Under the pieces are notes generated by a model. That model did no database searches, was not told the DNA's origin, and worked only from the letters and a program-made list of their open reading frames with translations. A stretch of DNA of 54,541 nt from Bacteroidota bacterium (GTDB lineage Bacteria; Bacteroidota; Bacteroidia; B-17B0; Aurantibacillaceae). Made by a program: the position numbers and the translations under genes. The stretch covers positions 1 through 54,541 of the forward strand of contig CAUJCR010000043.1 in the NCBI GenBank assembly GCA_963169355.1. Direction: 5' to 3'. Of the stretch, positions 1 through 8,331 are shown in pieces. How positions within the stretch are numbered: the first letter of the stretch is position 1; every line of letters starts with the position of its first letter.

Positions 1-141
1 ATAATTTCTTCGAAAAGAGGGAGGATAAAAATCCTCTCCTGCTTAATGAAGTGATATTAGGGGGGAAAACAAAATTAGAAAATTTAAATAAAATATCCGA
101 ACTTTGTCATACCGTGTACGATTTATAAGGGGCTAGAACAT
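1..141. repeat. Left copy of a 141-bp exact inverted terminal repeat
   Basis: Bases 1-141 are the exact reverse complement of 54401-54541; the match ends at base 142 (a here, g in the other copy). The repeat contains a GC-capped hairpin (GAGGAT, AAAA, ATCCTC at 21-36), a run of six G at 60-65, and the stop codon of the DUF262 gene. A length of exactly 141 equals a k-mer size commonly used as the maximum by de Bruijn assemblers. The likely meaning is that the contig stops on both sides at the same collapsed genomic repeat, whose true outer length is not visible here. Confidence 0.95.
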
Positions 142-1292
142 AACCATTTTTTCATTTTCGGGAAATCTGCGTTACCTGCATCATAATTGTCAAAATATGA
201 GGCAACAGCATTGTTGTCAATTTGCTTGTGGTAAATGTGGTAAGCTATAAAAAACAATGGGATGAATGAACGATTGCCGTCTTTGTAGTAGTCATAGATT
301 TTAGCGTGAACTAGAAAATCTTTTAATGCTTTCAAGGTGCATTTAATTCTCTCACGATTATTAATGGCAAAGTCAGCATCTCCACCATCAATTGATGCCA
401 TTTCTTTATTGTGATTGTCTTGAAGGATGAAAACCAACTTGATTAAGTTATCTTGTGATAATCCAATTTCTTCATAGTTTTCTAATGTCTCTCTGAGGAA
501 ACCTTCCATTTCCCAAGCAAAGCCTTTCAAGATTGATGCAACTAAATCAAATGAAGATAACTTTGTTCCACCATCATTAAGTCGTCTGAATAGCTCAACA
601 ATTCTTTGTCTGTTTGCTGTTTCGTTATGTGATTTATTGATTACTACTTTTGATATTCCAAGGGTTTCCGCTGTAATTACATTCTTATAAAATGCTTTTA
701 CGTTTTTGGTTATGTGAGTTTTCTTTGTGTCGTCTGTAATTGATTGAGCCGAAATGATTTCTGATGCTACTTGGTCTTCATCGTTTGTGTCTTTCAGTCT
801 TTTCAAAAGTCCGCTTGCCAAATACCAATTATGTTCTGGTATTGCTCTCTCAGCGTTGTCTTTGGATTGCTTTGGCAATTTAAGTGTGTCATTTTCAAAC
901 TTAAATTCAAACTCCGTATTGAAGTCGCTATATAAGTCAAAATACAGAACCTTGCCATTGATGCTACCCTTTAAGCCAATGAAAAATGATTGAAGTCGTT
1001 GCTGTCCGTCAATTACGAAATTTTGAAGTTGAGAAAGTTTGTCAACTTGTCTTGAAGCTATTAGGTCGCCATCTTTAGTGAATGGTCTGTAATTAAATAA
1101 TGGTTTAGTGTCCTTTTCCTCTTCAATAACCATAACACCGCCAAAACTGTCGCCTTTAAGAAGTGTGTCAAATAGTAATTCCATTTTGTCCTCTGTCCAA
1201 ACAAGAGGTCGTTGAATTACGGGTAGCACAAATTTCTCGTCCGAAATTTCGGTAATGATGTCCGCTATTCTATATGTTTTCCAAATGGCCAT
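123..1292 (-). CDS. DUF262 (GmrSD N-domain/ParB-like fold) protein, C-terminus altered at the repeat
   Basis: This is a DUF262-family protein of 389 residues. The N-terminal third carries the family hallmarks: an IQRPLVW segment near residue 27 and VIDGQQR near residue 95, the ParB/Srx-like nucleotide-binding fold, followed by FRRLNDGGTKLSSFDLVAS around residue 240. DUF262 domains occur in GmrSD-type type IV restriction enzymes and other phage-defence proteins; a defence role here is inference. There is no DUF1524 HNH nuclease domain, so this is the short form or a truncated one. The last residues (after MKKWL) and the stop codon lie inside the terminal repeat, so the natural C-terminus is probably lost or replaced. 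Codon choice (many GAC, CTT, TTG) differs from the core genes, which suggests transfer. A consensus promoter lies about 100 bases upstream. Confidence 0.85.
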   Translation of the reverse strand: MAIWKTYRIADIITEISDEKFVLPVIQRPLVWTEDKMELLFDTLLKGDSFGGVMVIEEEKDTKPLFNYRPFTKDGDLIASRQVDKLSQLQNFVIDGQQRLQSFFIGLKGSINGKVLYFDLYSDFNTEFEFKFENDTLKLPKQSKDNAERAIPEHNWYLASGLLKRLKDTNDEDQVASEIISAQSITDDTKKTHITKNVKAFYKNVITAETLGISKVVINKSHNETANRQRIVELFRRLNDGGTKLSSFDLVASILKGFAWEMEGFLRETLENYEEIGLSQDNLIKLVFILQDNHNKEMASIDGGDADFAINNRERIKCTLKALKDFLVHAKIYDYYKDGNRSFIPLFFIAYHIYHKQIDNNAVASYFDNYDAGNADFPKMKKWLCSSPL

Positions 1293-1393
1293 ATTTTATT
1301 TTTTAGTTGTCTGTTTGTTGTTGTCGTGTCGTTCTTTACGCTTGCTGGTAACCTACCTATTTGCGCTACTCAGTAACGCTTATTTTATACACT

Positions 1394-1424
1394 CAAATAT
1401 ACAAATCCATTATAAAAAATCAAA
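1394..1424 (-). promoter_or_regulatory. Bacteroidota-type promoter of the DUF262 gene
   Basis: Read on the minus strand, TTTG (1424-1421), 19 bases, then TATATTTG (1401-1394) match the TTTG/TAnnTTTG consensus with ideal spacing. Transcription would start near 1387, giving a leader of about 95 bases. The leader contains a near-palindrome (GCGCTACT/AGTAACGC, 1363-1379 on the plus strand) that could be an operator or a hairpin. Confidence 0.65.
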
Positions 1425-1512
1425 TGGCAAAATAATATGTTGTTTACTCCTTTTGCTCATTTGCTTGTCGCAATCCGTAAAGCTAGTTACATTACCTGAT
1501 CCATTTACACAT

Positions 1513-1548
1513 AAAAAAAACGGAAATTAAAATAATCTCCGTTTTTTT
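1513..1548 (-). terminator. Intrinsic terminator after the acyl-CoA dehydrogenase gene
   Basis: AAAAAAACGGA and TCCGTTTTTTT form an 11-bp stem around a loop of about 12 bases. It lies 27 bases beyond the stop codon at 1575, with A and T runs on both sides, so it could work in both directions. The rest of 1293-1574 holds the DUF262 leader and promoter; no gene is supported there. Confidence 0.7.
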
Positions 1549-1574
1549 ATGTTTATCAATATTGTGATACGAAA

Positions 1575-2750
1575 TTACTCTTTTAATAACTCGCGGCTAA
1601 TAACTAATTTTTGAATTTCGCTAGTTCCTTCGCCAATAGTACATAATTTACTATCCCTGTAATATTTTTCTGCCGGAAAATCTTTAGTAAAACCATAACC
1701 ACCAAAAATTTGAACGGCTTCAGTACTATTTTTTACAGCTACTTCTGAGGCATAATACTTAGCAAAAGCGCCTTCTTTTGTCATTTTTTGATGACGGTTT
1801 TTTAAATCAGCAGCTTTAAATGTTAATAGTTCTGCTGCTTCACATTCAGTAGCCATATCTGCTAACTTAAATCCAATGGCTTGAAAAGCAGAGATTGGTT
1901 TGCCAAATTGTTCGCGCTCTTTAGAGTATTTTAAAGCACACTCGTAAGCGCCACGAGCAATACCACAACTTAATGCTGCAATTGAAATACGTCCACCATC
2001 TAATACTTTCATGGCTTGTATAAATCCATCGCCTTCTTGCCCTAACATTTGGTCTTTATGAACACGGCAATTATCAAAAATTAATTCAGCAGTTTCGCTA
2101 GCACGCATTCCAAGTTTATTTTCTTTTTTTCCTGATTTAAAACCTGGTGTACCTTTTTCAATAATAAAAGCACTCATGCCATGGCTATCGCCTTTAGCAC
2201 CTGTACGAGCAATAACCACCGCTACATTACCAGTAATGGCATGTGTAATAAAGTTTTTGCTTCCGTTTAATACGTAATAATCGCCATCTTTAACGGCTGT
2301 AGTAGCCATTCCTCCAGCGTCAGAGCCGGTACCTGTTTCGGTTAAACCCCAAGCGCCAATCCACTCGGCAGTAGCTAATTTTGGTAAATATTTAGCTTTT
2401 TGTGCTTCGTTACCAAATTGTAAAATATGGCCAGTGCATAAAGAGTTATGTGCTGCCATTGATAAACCAATAGAGCCACAAATTTTTCCTAATTCAATAA
2501 TGGCTGTAACGTATTCGGTGTAGCTTAAACCCGAACCGCCATATTGTTCTGGTACTAAAACGCCCATTAAGCCCAATTCGCCTAATTTTTTAAATACATC
2601 TATGGGGAATTCTTGCGATTCGTCCCATTCCATTAATTTTGGATAAATATGTTCTTTACCAAATTTGCGAATCATATCGGCAATGGCAATTTGATTTTCA
2701 TTGAGTTGAAAACTCATTCCTACGTTTGGTTCTAATACTGCGCTAGACAT
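1575..2750 (-). CDS. Acyl-CoA dehydrogenase
   Basis: Flavoenzyme that introduces the alpha-beta double bond into acyl-CoA during fatty-acid or branched-chain degradation, passing electrons to ETF. Its 391 residues are the normal family length. The FAD/acyl-binding signature GLTETGTGSDA is near residue 135, the C-terminal signature FGGYGFTKDFPAEKYYRD near 350, and the GEGTSEIQ segment supplies the expected catalytic glutamate near 374. The pattern is that of the short/branched-chain acyl-CoA dehydrogenase group; exact chain-length preference cannot be read. The start overlaps the end of the upstream apt gene by 19 bases, so the two are probably co-transcribed. A strong hairpin follows. Confidence 0.95.
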   Translation of the reverse strand: MSSAVLEPNVGMSFQLNENQIAIADMIRKFGKEHIYPKLMEWDESQEFPIDVFKKLGELGLMGVLVPEQYGGSGLSYTEYVTAIIELGKICGSIGLSMAAHNSLCTGHILQFGNEAQKAKYLPKLATAEWIGAWGLTETGTGSDAGGMATTAVKDGDYYVLNGSKNFITHAITGNVAVVIARTGAKGDSHGMSAFIIEKGTPGFKSGKKENKLGMRASETAELIFDNCRVHKDQMLGQEGDGFIQAMKVLDGGRISIAALSCGIARGAYECALKYSKEREQFGKPISAFQAIGFKLADMATECEAAELLTFKAADLKNRHQKMTKEGAFAKYYASEVAVKNSTEAVQIFGGYGFTKDFPAEKYYRDSKLCTIGEGTSEIQKLVISRELLKE

Positions 2751-3259
2751 GTTATATTATTTGTGTGTTTATTTAATTTTTGAATTCCATTTAAAAAAGT
2801 TAATCCTACTACAAAACTAAAACCGCATACGTTAGCACCTTGTTGTTTTACTAATTCGGCGGCGGCTTCGGCAGTTCCACCAGTAGCCAATAAATCATCG
2901 TGTATCATCACGTTCCAGCCTTTTTGTAAACTATCAACGTGCATTTCAATAGCAGCAGTTCCGTATTCAAGTTCGTACTCGTACTTGATGGTTTTGTAAG
3001 GTAATTTTCCTGATTTTCTAACTAATACAAACGGAATGTTTAGTTTGTTAGCTAATAGCATCCCAAATAAAAATCCTCTACTTTCAATTCCAACAATGGC
3101 ATCGGGTTTTGTTTTAAAGTTAGCAATAAAGCCATCCACTATGTTATTACACAATGCTTGATTGTGAAAAATAGGCGTGATGTCTCGAAACATAATTCCT
3201 TGTTTCGGAAAATCGGGCACATCTCTAATGGCTGCTTTTATTTCACTTTCTAACGACAT
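2732..3259 (-). CDS. apt: Adenine phosphoribosyltransferase
   Basis: Salvages adenine with PRPP to give AMP. The 175-residue protein shows the type I PRTase PRPP-binding loop VMIHDDLLATGGTA at residues 117-130 and the upstream IVGIESRGFLFG segment typical of APRT (55-66). Length and architecture are normal for the family. The last six codons overlap the start of the acyl-CoA dehydrogenase gene, which suggests coupled translation. The C-terminal residues are less conserved, so the stop used here is taken from the open frame. Confidence 0.94.
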   Translation of the reverse strand: MSLESEIKAAIRDVPDFPKQGIMFRDITPIFHNQALCNNIVDGFIANFKTKPDAIVGIESRGFLFGMLLANKLNIPFVLVRKSGKLPYKTIKYEYELEYGTAAIEMHVDSLQKGWNVMIHDDLLATGGTAEAAAELVKQQGANVCGFSFVVGLTFLNGIQKLNKHTNNITCLAQY

Positions 3260-3330
3260 GGTTTCTTAACCTTACAAACTTAACTAAATTTTATAAATTT
3301 CATAGATATTAGAAAAATTTAACAGCCCAT

Positions 3331-4737
3331 TTATCCTAGTAAGGTTTCTTGAGCGGCTTTTAATAATTTTCGAGTATTTTCAAGGGTATCGCTTTCGCCA
3401 TATAAGCGCAATACGGGTTCAGTTCCACTGGCTCTTATCATAAGCCATTGTTCGTTTTCAAAATGGTATTTCCAGCCATCAATTGTTTCTAATCGTTCTA
3501 CTTTATAAGATCCAAAGGCATTGTATTTATTGGCTTTACAATTGGCAATAATGTTTTGTTTTACCTCTTCGGTTAAGTGTAAATCATGACGTTCATATAC
3601 AAATGGCCCAGTTAGTTTGTATAAATCTTCAATTAATTGTTCTAATGTTTTTCCTGATTTGGCCATGTATTCCCAAATGGTTAAGCCCATCCAAATGCCG
3701 TCTCTTTCAGGAATATGACCTTTAATAGCAATACCACCACTTTCTTCGCCACCCATAATCACATCTTCGGTTATCATATAACCTGCAATGTGTTTAAAAC
3801 CAATTTGTGTAATTAAAATGGGTAAATTATAATGCGTAGCTAATTTGTGAATACGTGGCGTTACCGAAAAGGCTGCTACTATTTTTCCGCCATATTTTTT
3901 CTCTTCTACTAAGTATTTTACTAATAATAAAATAATGTGGTGCGAATCAACAAAATTTCCTTTGCTATCATATAAACCAATACGATCGGCATCGCCATCG
4001 GTACATAAACCACAGTTTATTTTTCCGTCTTTTTTAATTAACTCGCTAAACTCTAATAAATTTTTATGAATAGGCTCAGGGGCTTGTCCATGAAACCCTG
4101 GATTATCATCATCATGTAAATGGATAATTTCAGGGAATAAACGTTTCATAATGCGCTTACCTGCACCAAACATGCTATCGTAAGCTAATTTTAATCCCGA
4201 TTTTTTAATAGCTTGAATATCAAAATTAGCTTCTACGTGTTTTAAATATAAGTCTTCTAAGTTAACGTACTCTAACAAACCATTTTTTTCAGCTTCTTTT
4301 AAATCAACCGAATTATATGCAGGATTAGCGGTGTTAGGAATAATATCTTCAATTTCTTGAATTTTTTCGGGAACCAATGGCCCGCCATAATGCCCTTTTA
4401 GTTTATAACCATTGTAAGATGGCGGATTATGACTGGCTGTAATTATGATACCTAATGATGTATTTAATTTTAATGCACCTAATGAAATCATAGGTGTAGA
4501 TACATAACCTTTGGCTAAATACACTTTCACACCACAAGCAATAAACATTTTAGCAGTGGTTTCAGCAAATAGTTCTCCAGCAAATCGGCAATCGTGCCCC
4601 ACTACAGCGCTTGGCTTATCAAAATTCTTTTTAATCCATGTAGCCGTAGCTTCGGTTACTCTAGCTACATTTTCAACTGTAAAATCTTGAGCAATAATAG
4701 CTCTCCATCCGTCTGTTCCAAATTTAATTTTTGTCAT
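3331..4737 (-). CDS. Alpha-D-phosphohexomutase (phosphoglucomutase/phosphomannomutase family)
   Basis: Interconverts 1- and 6-phosphorylated hexoses for cell-envelope precursor synthesis. Its 468 residues carry all four family motifs: the phosphoserine loop TASHNPPSYNG (serine at residue 102), the Mg2+ loop TDGDADR (aspartates 247, 249, 251), the sugar-binding GGEESGG (329-335) and the phosphate-binding RASGTEPVLRLYGES near residue 440. The short insert-free layout fits a PMM/PGM-like enzyme rather than a long eukaryote-type PGM, but the substrate (glucose, mannose or glucosamine) cannot be assigned by eye. It stands alone, 72 bases upstream of apt on the same strand. Confidence 0.93.
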   Translation of the reverse strand: MTKIKFGTDGWRAIIAQDFTVENVARVTEATATWIKKNFDKPSAVVGHDCRFAGELFAETTAKMFIACGVKVYLAKGYVSTPMISLGALKLNTSLGIIITASHNPPSYNGYKLKGHYGGPLVPEKIQEIEDIIPNTANPAYNSVDLKEAEKNGLLEYVNLEDLYLKHVEANFDIQAIKKSGLKLAYDSMFGAGKRIMKRLFPEIIHLHDDDNPGFHGQAPEPIHKNLLEFSELIKKDGKINCGLCTDGDADRIGLYDSKGNFVDSHHIILLLVKYLVEEKKYGGKIVAAFSVTPRIHKLATHYNLPILITQIGFKHIAGYMITEDVIMGGEESGGIAIKGHIPERDGIWMGLTIWEYMAKSGKTLEQLIEDLYKLTGPFVYERHDLHLTEEVKQNIIANCKANKYNAFGSYKVERLETIDGWKYHFENEQWLMIRASGTEPVLRLYGESDTLENTRKLLKAAQETLLG

Positions 4738-4924
4738 ATCTTTTTTTGTAATAATTATCTTTTTTAGGCTTACAACACAATGTTTAATTTGTAAGATTAA
4801 GGTTTTAAATTTATAAAAAAGATGTGAGTTTGCAACTAAAAATAAGCTAAATATTTTGTAAATAGTTCCTTTATAATCAGCTTATTTTAGTTAATTTGCA
4901 GAGATTAAATACAGCAATTAAAAT

Positions 4925-5731
4925 ATGACACCTAAAAAAGTAGTTTTTGAATCGTTAAAGTGGATGTTTACCGATCCTGTTCGTTTTTTTAAGAATTATA
5001 ATCGGAATGTGTATTACAAAAAACAAATTGAGAAACAACAGTTTGCTACACAGCTTCCAACCATTGATTTATTAACGCTTTTTAATGGCACTTTTGAATC
5101 GGAATTAGAGCGTTATACATTTTTAGAAAACACATCAACCGTATTAGACCTTTGCTTATTAAAAGAATTAGCCAGAGGTATAAATAATTGCCGCTATTTT
5201 GAAATTGGGAGTTTAAGAGGCGAATCGTTATACAATGTTGCTAATGTTGCACAACACTGCACGGCCTTAACGCTCTCGCACGAGCAAATGAAACAGTTTA
5301 AGTTTAAACCAAGTTTATTAAAAAGTGCTAATATGTTATCGTCTGAAATTAAAAATATGACATTAATAGAAGACAACTCTTTAACCTACGATTTTTCTAA
5401 ACTCGGAAAATTTGATTTGATTTTTGTGGATGGCGATCATACCTATAACGGGGTAAAATTAGATACCGCTAATGTGTTTAAACATTTAATACATGATAAC
5501 TCAATTATTGTGTGGCACGATTACACGTATTATCCCGAAACAGTTCGTCATGAGGTATTGGCTGGCATATTAGATGGTATTCCATCGAGCCACCACAAGC
5601 ATTTATACCATGTATCGAATACTATGTGCGCTATTTACACCACTCAGCCAAATATGAAAGCGGAGATGTTGAATTTTCCAACAGTACCTAATAAATTATT
5701 TCAGGTAAAGGTAAAAGCACAAAAATTATAA
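4925..5731 (+). CDS. Class I SAM-dependent methyltransferase (Methyltransf_24 type)
   Basis: A 268-residue protein. The SAM-binding motif I is YFEIGSLRGES (91-101), and the acidic strand and loop FVDGDHTYNG (167-176) are typical of the Methyltransf_24 subgroup, whose members often modify sugars or small molecules. WHDYTYYPETVRHEV follows, as in that family. There is no signal peptide, so it is cytoplasmic. The stop codon is 3 bases before the next gene, which suggests one transcript with the nth-prxQ fusion. The upstream region 4738-4924 is AT-rich and divergent from the phosphomutase gene; it should hold promoters for both, but no perfect consensus was found. The substrate is unknown. Confidence 0.8.
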   Translation: MTPKKVVFESLKWMFTDPVRFFKNYNRNVYYKKQIEKQQFATQLPTIDLLTLFNGTFESELERYTFLENTSTVLDLCLLKELARGINNCRYFEIGSLRGESLYNVANVAQHCTALTLSHEQMKQFKFKPSLLKSANMLSSEIKNMTLIEDNSLTYDFSKLGKFDLIFVDGDHTYNGVKLDTANVFKHLIHDNSIIVWHDYTYYPETVRHEVLAGILDGIPSSHHKHLYHVSNTMCAIYTTQPNMKAEMLNFPTVPNKLFQVKVKAQKL

Positions 5732-5734
5732 GGT

Positions 5735-7000
5735 ATGACCTTAAAGGAGCGATATAACGGTGTGATAGAGTATTTTAAAACGCATGTACCAGTTGCTGAA
5801 ACCGAGCTGCATTATACCAATCCTTACGAATTAATAGTGGCGGTTATATTATCGGCACAATGTACAGATAAACGCATTAATCAAGTAACACCAAAATTAT
5901 TTAGAGATTATCCAACTGTTGAAGCGCTTGCCTCAGCTAGTTCGGATACTATTTTTCAATATATTAGAAGCGTAAGTTATCCTAATAACAAAGCTAAGCA
6001 CTTGGTAAATATGGCCAATATGCTGTTAAAAGATTTTAATGGAATAGTGCCAAGCGAGCGAGAAGACTTAGTAAAATTACCTGGCGTGGGTAGAAAAACA
6101 GCTAATGTAGTAGCTTCGGTGATATATGATAAACCTACAATGGCGGTTGATACGCATGTGTTTAGAGTATCGAACCGAATAGGCTTAACCAAGGCTAAAA
6201 CACCACTGCAAAGCGAAACACAATTAGTGAAACACATCCCCGAGCAATACATTGCTACGGCACACCATTGGCTAATATTGCATGGACGATACATTTGTTT
6301 AGCTCGTACTCCAAAGTGTGAGGTTTGCCCATTAACCGAATGGTGCCAGTATTTTCAAAAAAATGGATTAAAATCTACAAGCCATCAAACCATGAAAAAA
6401 GCAACAAGCACTAAAAAAACAACCACTAAGGTTATTGAGCGTAAAACAACCACAGTAAAAAAAGCAAAGCCAGTGGTGTCTGCTTCAGCTATCAAAAAAA
6501 TAGCGGCTACTCCCAAAAAAGCAACATTTAAACCTCATGCTACGTCATTACAAGTAGGCGATAAAGCTCCAGCATTTAAAGCAAAAGATCAGTTTGGTAA
6601 AACAGTATCATTAGCCAGTTTAAAAGGCAAGCAGGTGGTTTTATATTTTTATCCTAAAGATAACACACCGGGTTGCACACTCGAGGCTTGTAGTTTAAGA
6701 GACGAGCATCAATTTTTAAATAAGAAAAATTTTGTAGTAGTAGGAGTAAGTGCCGATGATGAAAAATCACATCAGAAATTTTCAGATAAGTTTCAATTAC
6801 CATTTTCATTATTAGCCGATACTGATAAAAAAATAATACAAGATTATGATGTGTTTGGTAAAAAACAATTTATGGGGCGAGTGTTTGATGGTATTATTCG
6901 TACCACGTTTATTATAAATGAAAAAGGAATAATAGCGCACATTATACAAGACGTGAAAACAAAAGAACACGGCAAACAAATTTTAGCTTTATCAAAATAG
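5735..7000 (+). CDS. Endonuclease III fused to a PrxQ/BCP-type peroxiredoxin
   Basis: One open frame of 421 residues joins two enzymes. Residues 1-212 are endonuclease III: the helix-hairpin-helix LPGVGRKTANVV with catalytic lysine 121, catalytic aspartate 139 (AVDTHVFR), and the [4Fe-4S] ligands C188, C195, C198, C204 in the expected C-x6-C-x2-C-x5-C spacing. Residues 213-271 form a lysine/threonine-rich linker. Residues 272-421 are a PrxQ/BCP peroxiredoxin with peroxidatic C314 and resolving C319 (TPGCTLEAC). Both halves keep all catalytic residues. Met220 at base 6392 could permit separate synthesis of the peroxiredoxin, but no clear ribosome-binding site precedes it. The fusion would place a peroxide-removing enzyme on an oxidised-base repair enzyme. 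Confidence 0.9.
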   Translation: MTLKERYNGVIEYFKTHVPVAETELHYTNPYELIVAVILSAQCTDKRINQVTPKLFRDYPTVEALASASSDTIFQYIRSVSYPNNKAKHLVNMANMLLKDFNGIVPSEREDLVKLPGVGRKTANVVASVIYDKPTMAVDTHVFRVSNRIGLTKAKTPLQSETQLVKHIPEQYIATAHHWLILHGRYICLARTPKCEVCPLTEWCQYFQKNGLKSTSHQTMKKATSTKKTTTKVIERKTTTVKKAKPVVSASAIKKIAATPKKATFKPHATSLQVGDKAPAFKAKDQFGKTVSLASLKGKQVVLYFYPKDNTPGCTLEACSLRDEHQFLNKKNFVVVGVSADDEKSHQKFSDKFQLPFSLLADTDKKIIQDYDVFGKKQFMGRVFDGIIRTTFIINEKGIIAHIIQDVKTKEHGKQILALSK

Positions 7001-7048
7001 CATTTATGAATTAATATTTGTTAGTAAATAACGAAACAATTTACCCTT

Positions 7049-7834
7049 TTATTTCTTTGTCAAGATGTCTGGCTTATTGGTAATGATGCCATCAACACCT
7101 CGTTTTGCTAGCCGTTTGGCTTTTCGAGGAGAGTTCACTGTCCAAGCAAACACTGTTTTATTTAAGCCATGTAATTGTTTAATAAGTCGCTTACTACAAA
7201 AAAGATGATTAACATTTACACCTTGCCAATTAGAAAAATCATCTTTACTAAATTGTTTATCAAAACTAAAACTAACCAATGGTAAATTAAAAACAATTAG
7301 TTTTTGTAGTTTGATATGGCTATCGTTTTTAGTGATATTTATGAGGGCTTCTTTTTCAAATGAATGAATGGTACTAATCCACGTTTCGGCTTGATACTTC
7401 TTGATTAGCGAAATAATTTTTGATTCTATACCAGGGTAATATGAATTTCCTTTTTTTAATTCAATGATTAAATTACATCTTCCATTTATAAGTTGAATTG
7501 CCTCTTCAAGAGTCGGTGGATTAGTCTCTAAAAATTTTTTTCGATACTTGATGTTAAGAGATTTGAATTTCTCTAAACTTAAATTTTTAATTAATCCCTT
7601 ACCATTGGTAGTTCTTTGAACAGAAAAGTCGTGCATAATTACTACTTCACCATCTTTGGTTTGGTGCACATCAGTTTCAATACAATTTGCACCCATTGTA
7701 ATTGCTTTCTCAAAGGCTTCGAGCGTATTTTCTGGAGCATAAGCACTAGCACCTCTGTGAGCTATAATAATAGGGCTTTGCGCCTGCAAAATAGAAATAA
7801 AGCTAATACAAAATAAGATGTATGTTTTGTGCAT
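7049..7834 (-). CDS. Glycerophosphodiester phosphodiesterase, exported
   Basis: Hydrolyses glycerophosphodiesters to glycerol-3-phosphate and an alcohol. The N-terminal 18-20 residues form a signal peptide ending in LQAQS. The GDPD catalytic set is intact: HRGASAYAPENT with H26 and R27, metal ligands E53 and D55 (IETDVHQT) and H68 (VIMHDFSVQRTTNG). Its 261 residues are normal for the family. A 5-base gap separates it from the membrane-protein gene upstream (7840-8238), so the two are probably one operon. It is likely periplasmic. Convergent with the nth-prxQ gene; no strong terminator is visible in the 48 bases between them. Confidence 0.92.
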   Translation of the reverse strand: MHKTYILFCISFISILQAQSPIIIAHRGASAYAPENTLEAFEKAITMGANCIETDVHQTKDGEVVIMHDFSVQRTTNGKGLIKNLSLEKFKSLNIKYRKKFLETNPPTLEEAIQLINGRCNLIIELKKGNSYYPGIESKIISLIKKYQAETWISTIHSFEKEALINITKNDSHIKLQKLIVFNLPLVSFSFDKQFSKDDFSNWQGVNVNHLFCSKRLIKQLHGLNKTVFAWTVNSPRKAKRLAKRGVDGIITNKPDILTKK

Positions 7835-7839
7835 TTGAA

Positions 7840-8238
7840 TTAACTTTTTAAATCATCTTGTTTCCATTTCTTTAGGTTTATGAAATAGATGACGGTTGAA
7901 ATGATATAAGGAAATGTGGAAAGTAAAATCTTAAAATGAAAACCAATCAATCCAATTAAAAACATAAAAACAATTAAAACCCCAATACACATAATGCCAA
8001 TATTGGTAAAAATTGGATAAAATTTCTTTTGAAATAAGCTAATCATCAATATTATTTGACCTAGTAAAGGAATAATTGTAAATGGATGAGCAACAGAATA
8101 AGTATCCGTTACTATCTTTTTTAAAATTTCAAATTCTGCTTCATATAAAAATACACGATTAGAATTTCCCCATTCAAGGTAACCAAAGAGAGAACTAATT
8201 ATTAAAACAATGATGATGAGTTTTCTTTGAATATTCAT
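7840..8238 (-). CDS. Small four-helix membrane protein of unknown function
   Basis: A 132-residue protein with about four hydrophobic segments (residues about 7-23, 51-67, 75-97 and 101-122) joined by short charged loops, and a lysine-rich C-terminus (KKWKQDDLKS). No recognised motif. It immediately precedes the exported GDPD gene on the same strand with a 5-base gap, so it may be co-expressed with it. The function is not assigned. Confidence 0.7.
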   Translation of the reverse strand: MNIQRKLIIIVLIISSLFGYLEWGNSNRVFLYEAEFEILKKIVTDTYSVAHPFTIIPLLGQIILMISLFQKKFYPIFTNIGIMCIGVLIVFMFLIGLIGFHFKILLSTFPYIISTVIYFINLKKWKQDDLKS

Positions 8239-8331
8239 GCGTGTTTTAGTAATATTTTTAAAAAAAGGTAAGTATAACTTTTAATACAATGTTGATTTTA
8301 TATTTACTATTATGACAATAGAGAAATTACC

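Noticed and set aside
1..141. Terminal inverted repeats of a linear phage or plasmid
   Set aside because: The window is full of chromosomal core genes (valS, rpsO, pnp, rplS, gatA), and the exact length points to an assembly k-mer.
1255..1530. A forward open frame of 91 codons
   Set aside because: It overlaps the DUF262 start, its promoter and a terminator; its composition is hydrophobic by chance in T-rich DNA, and it has no recognisable motif.
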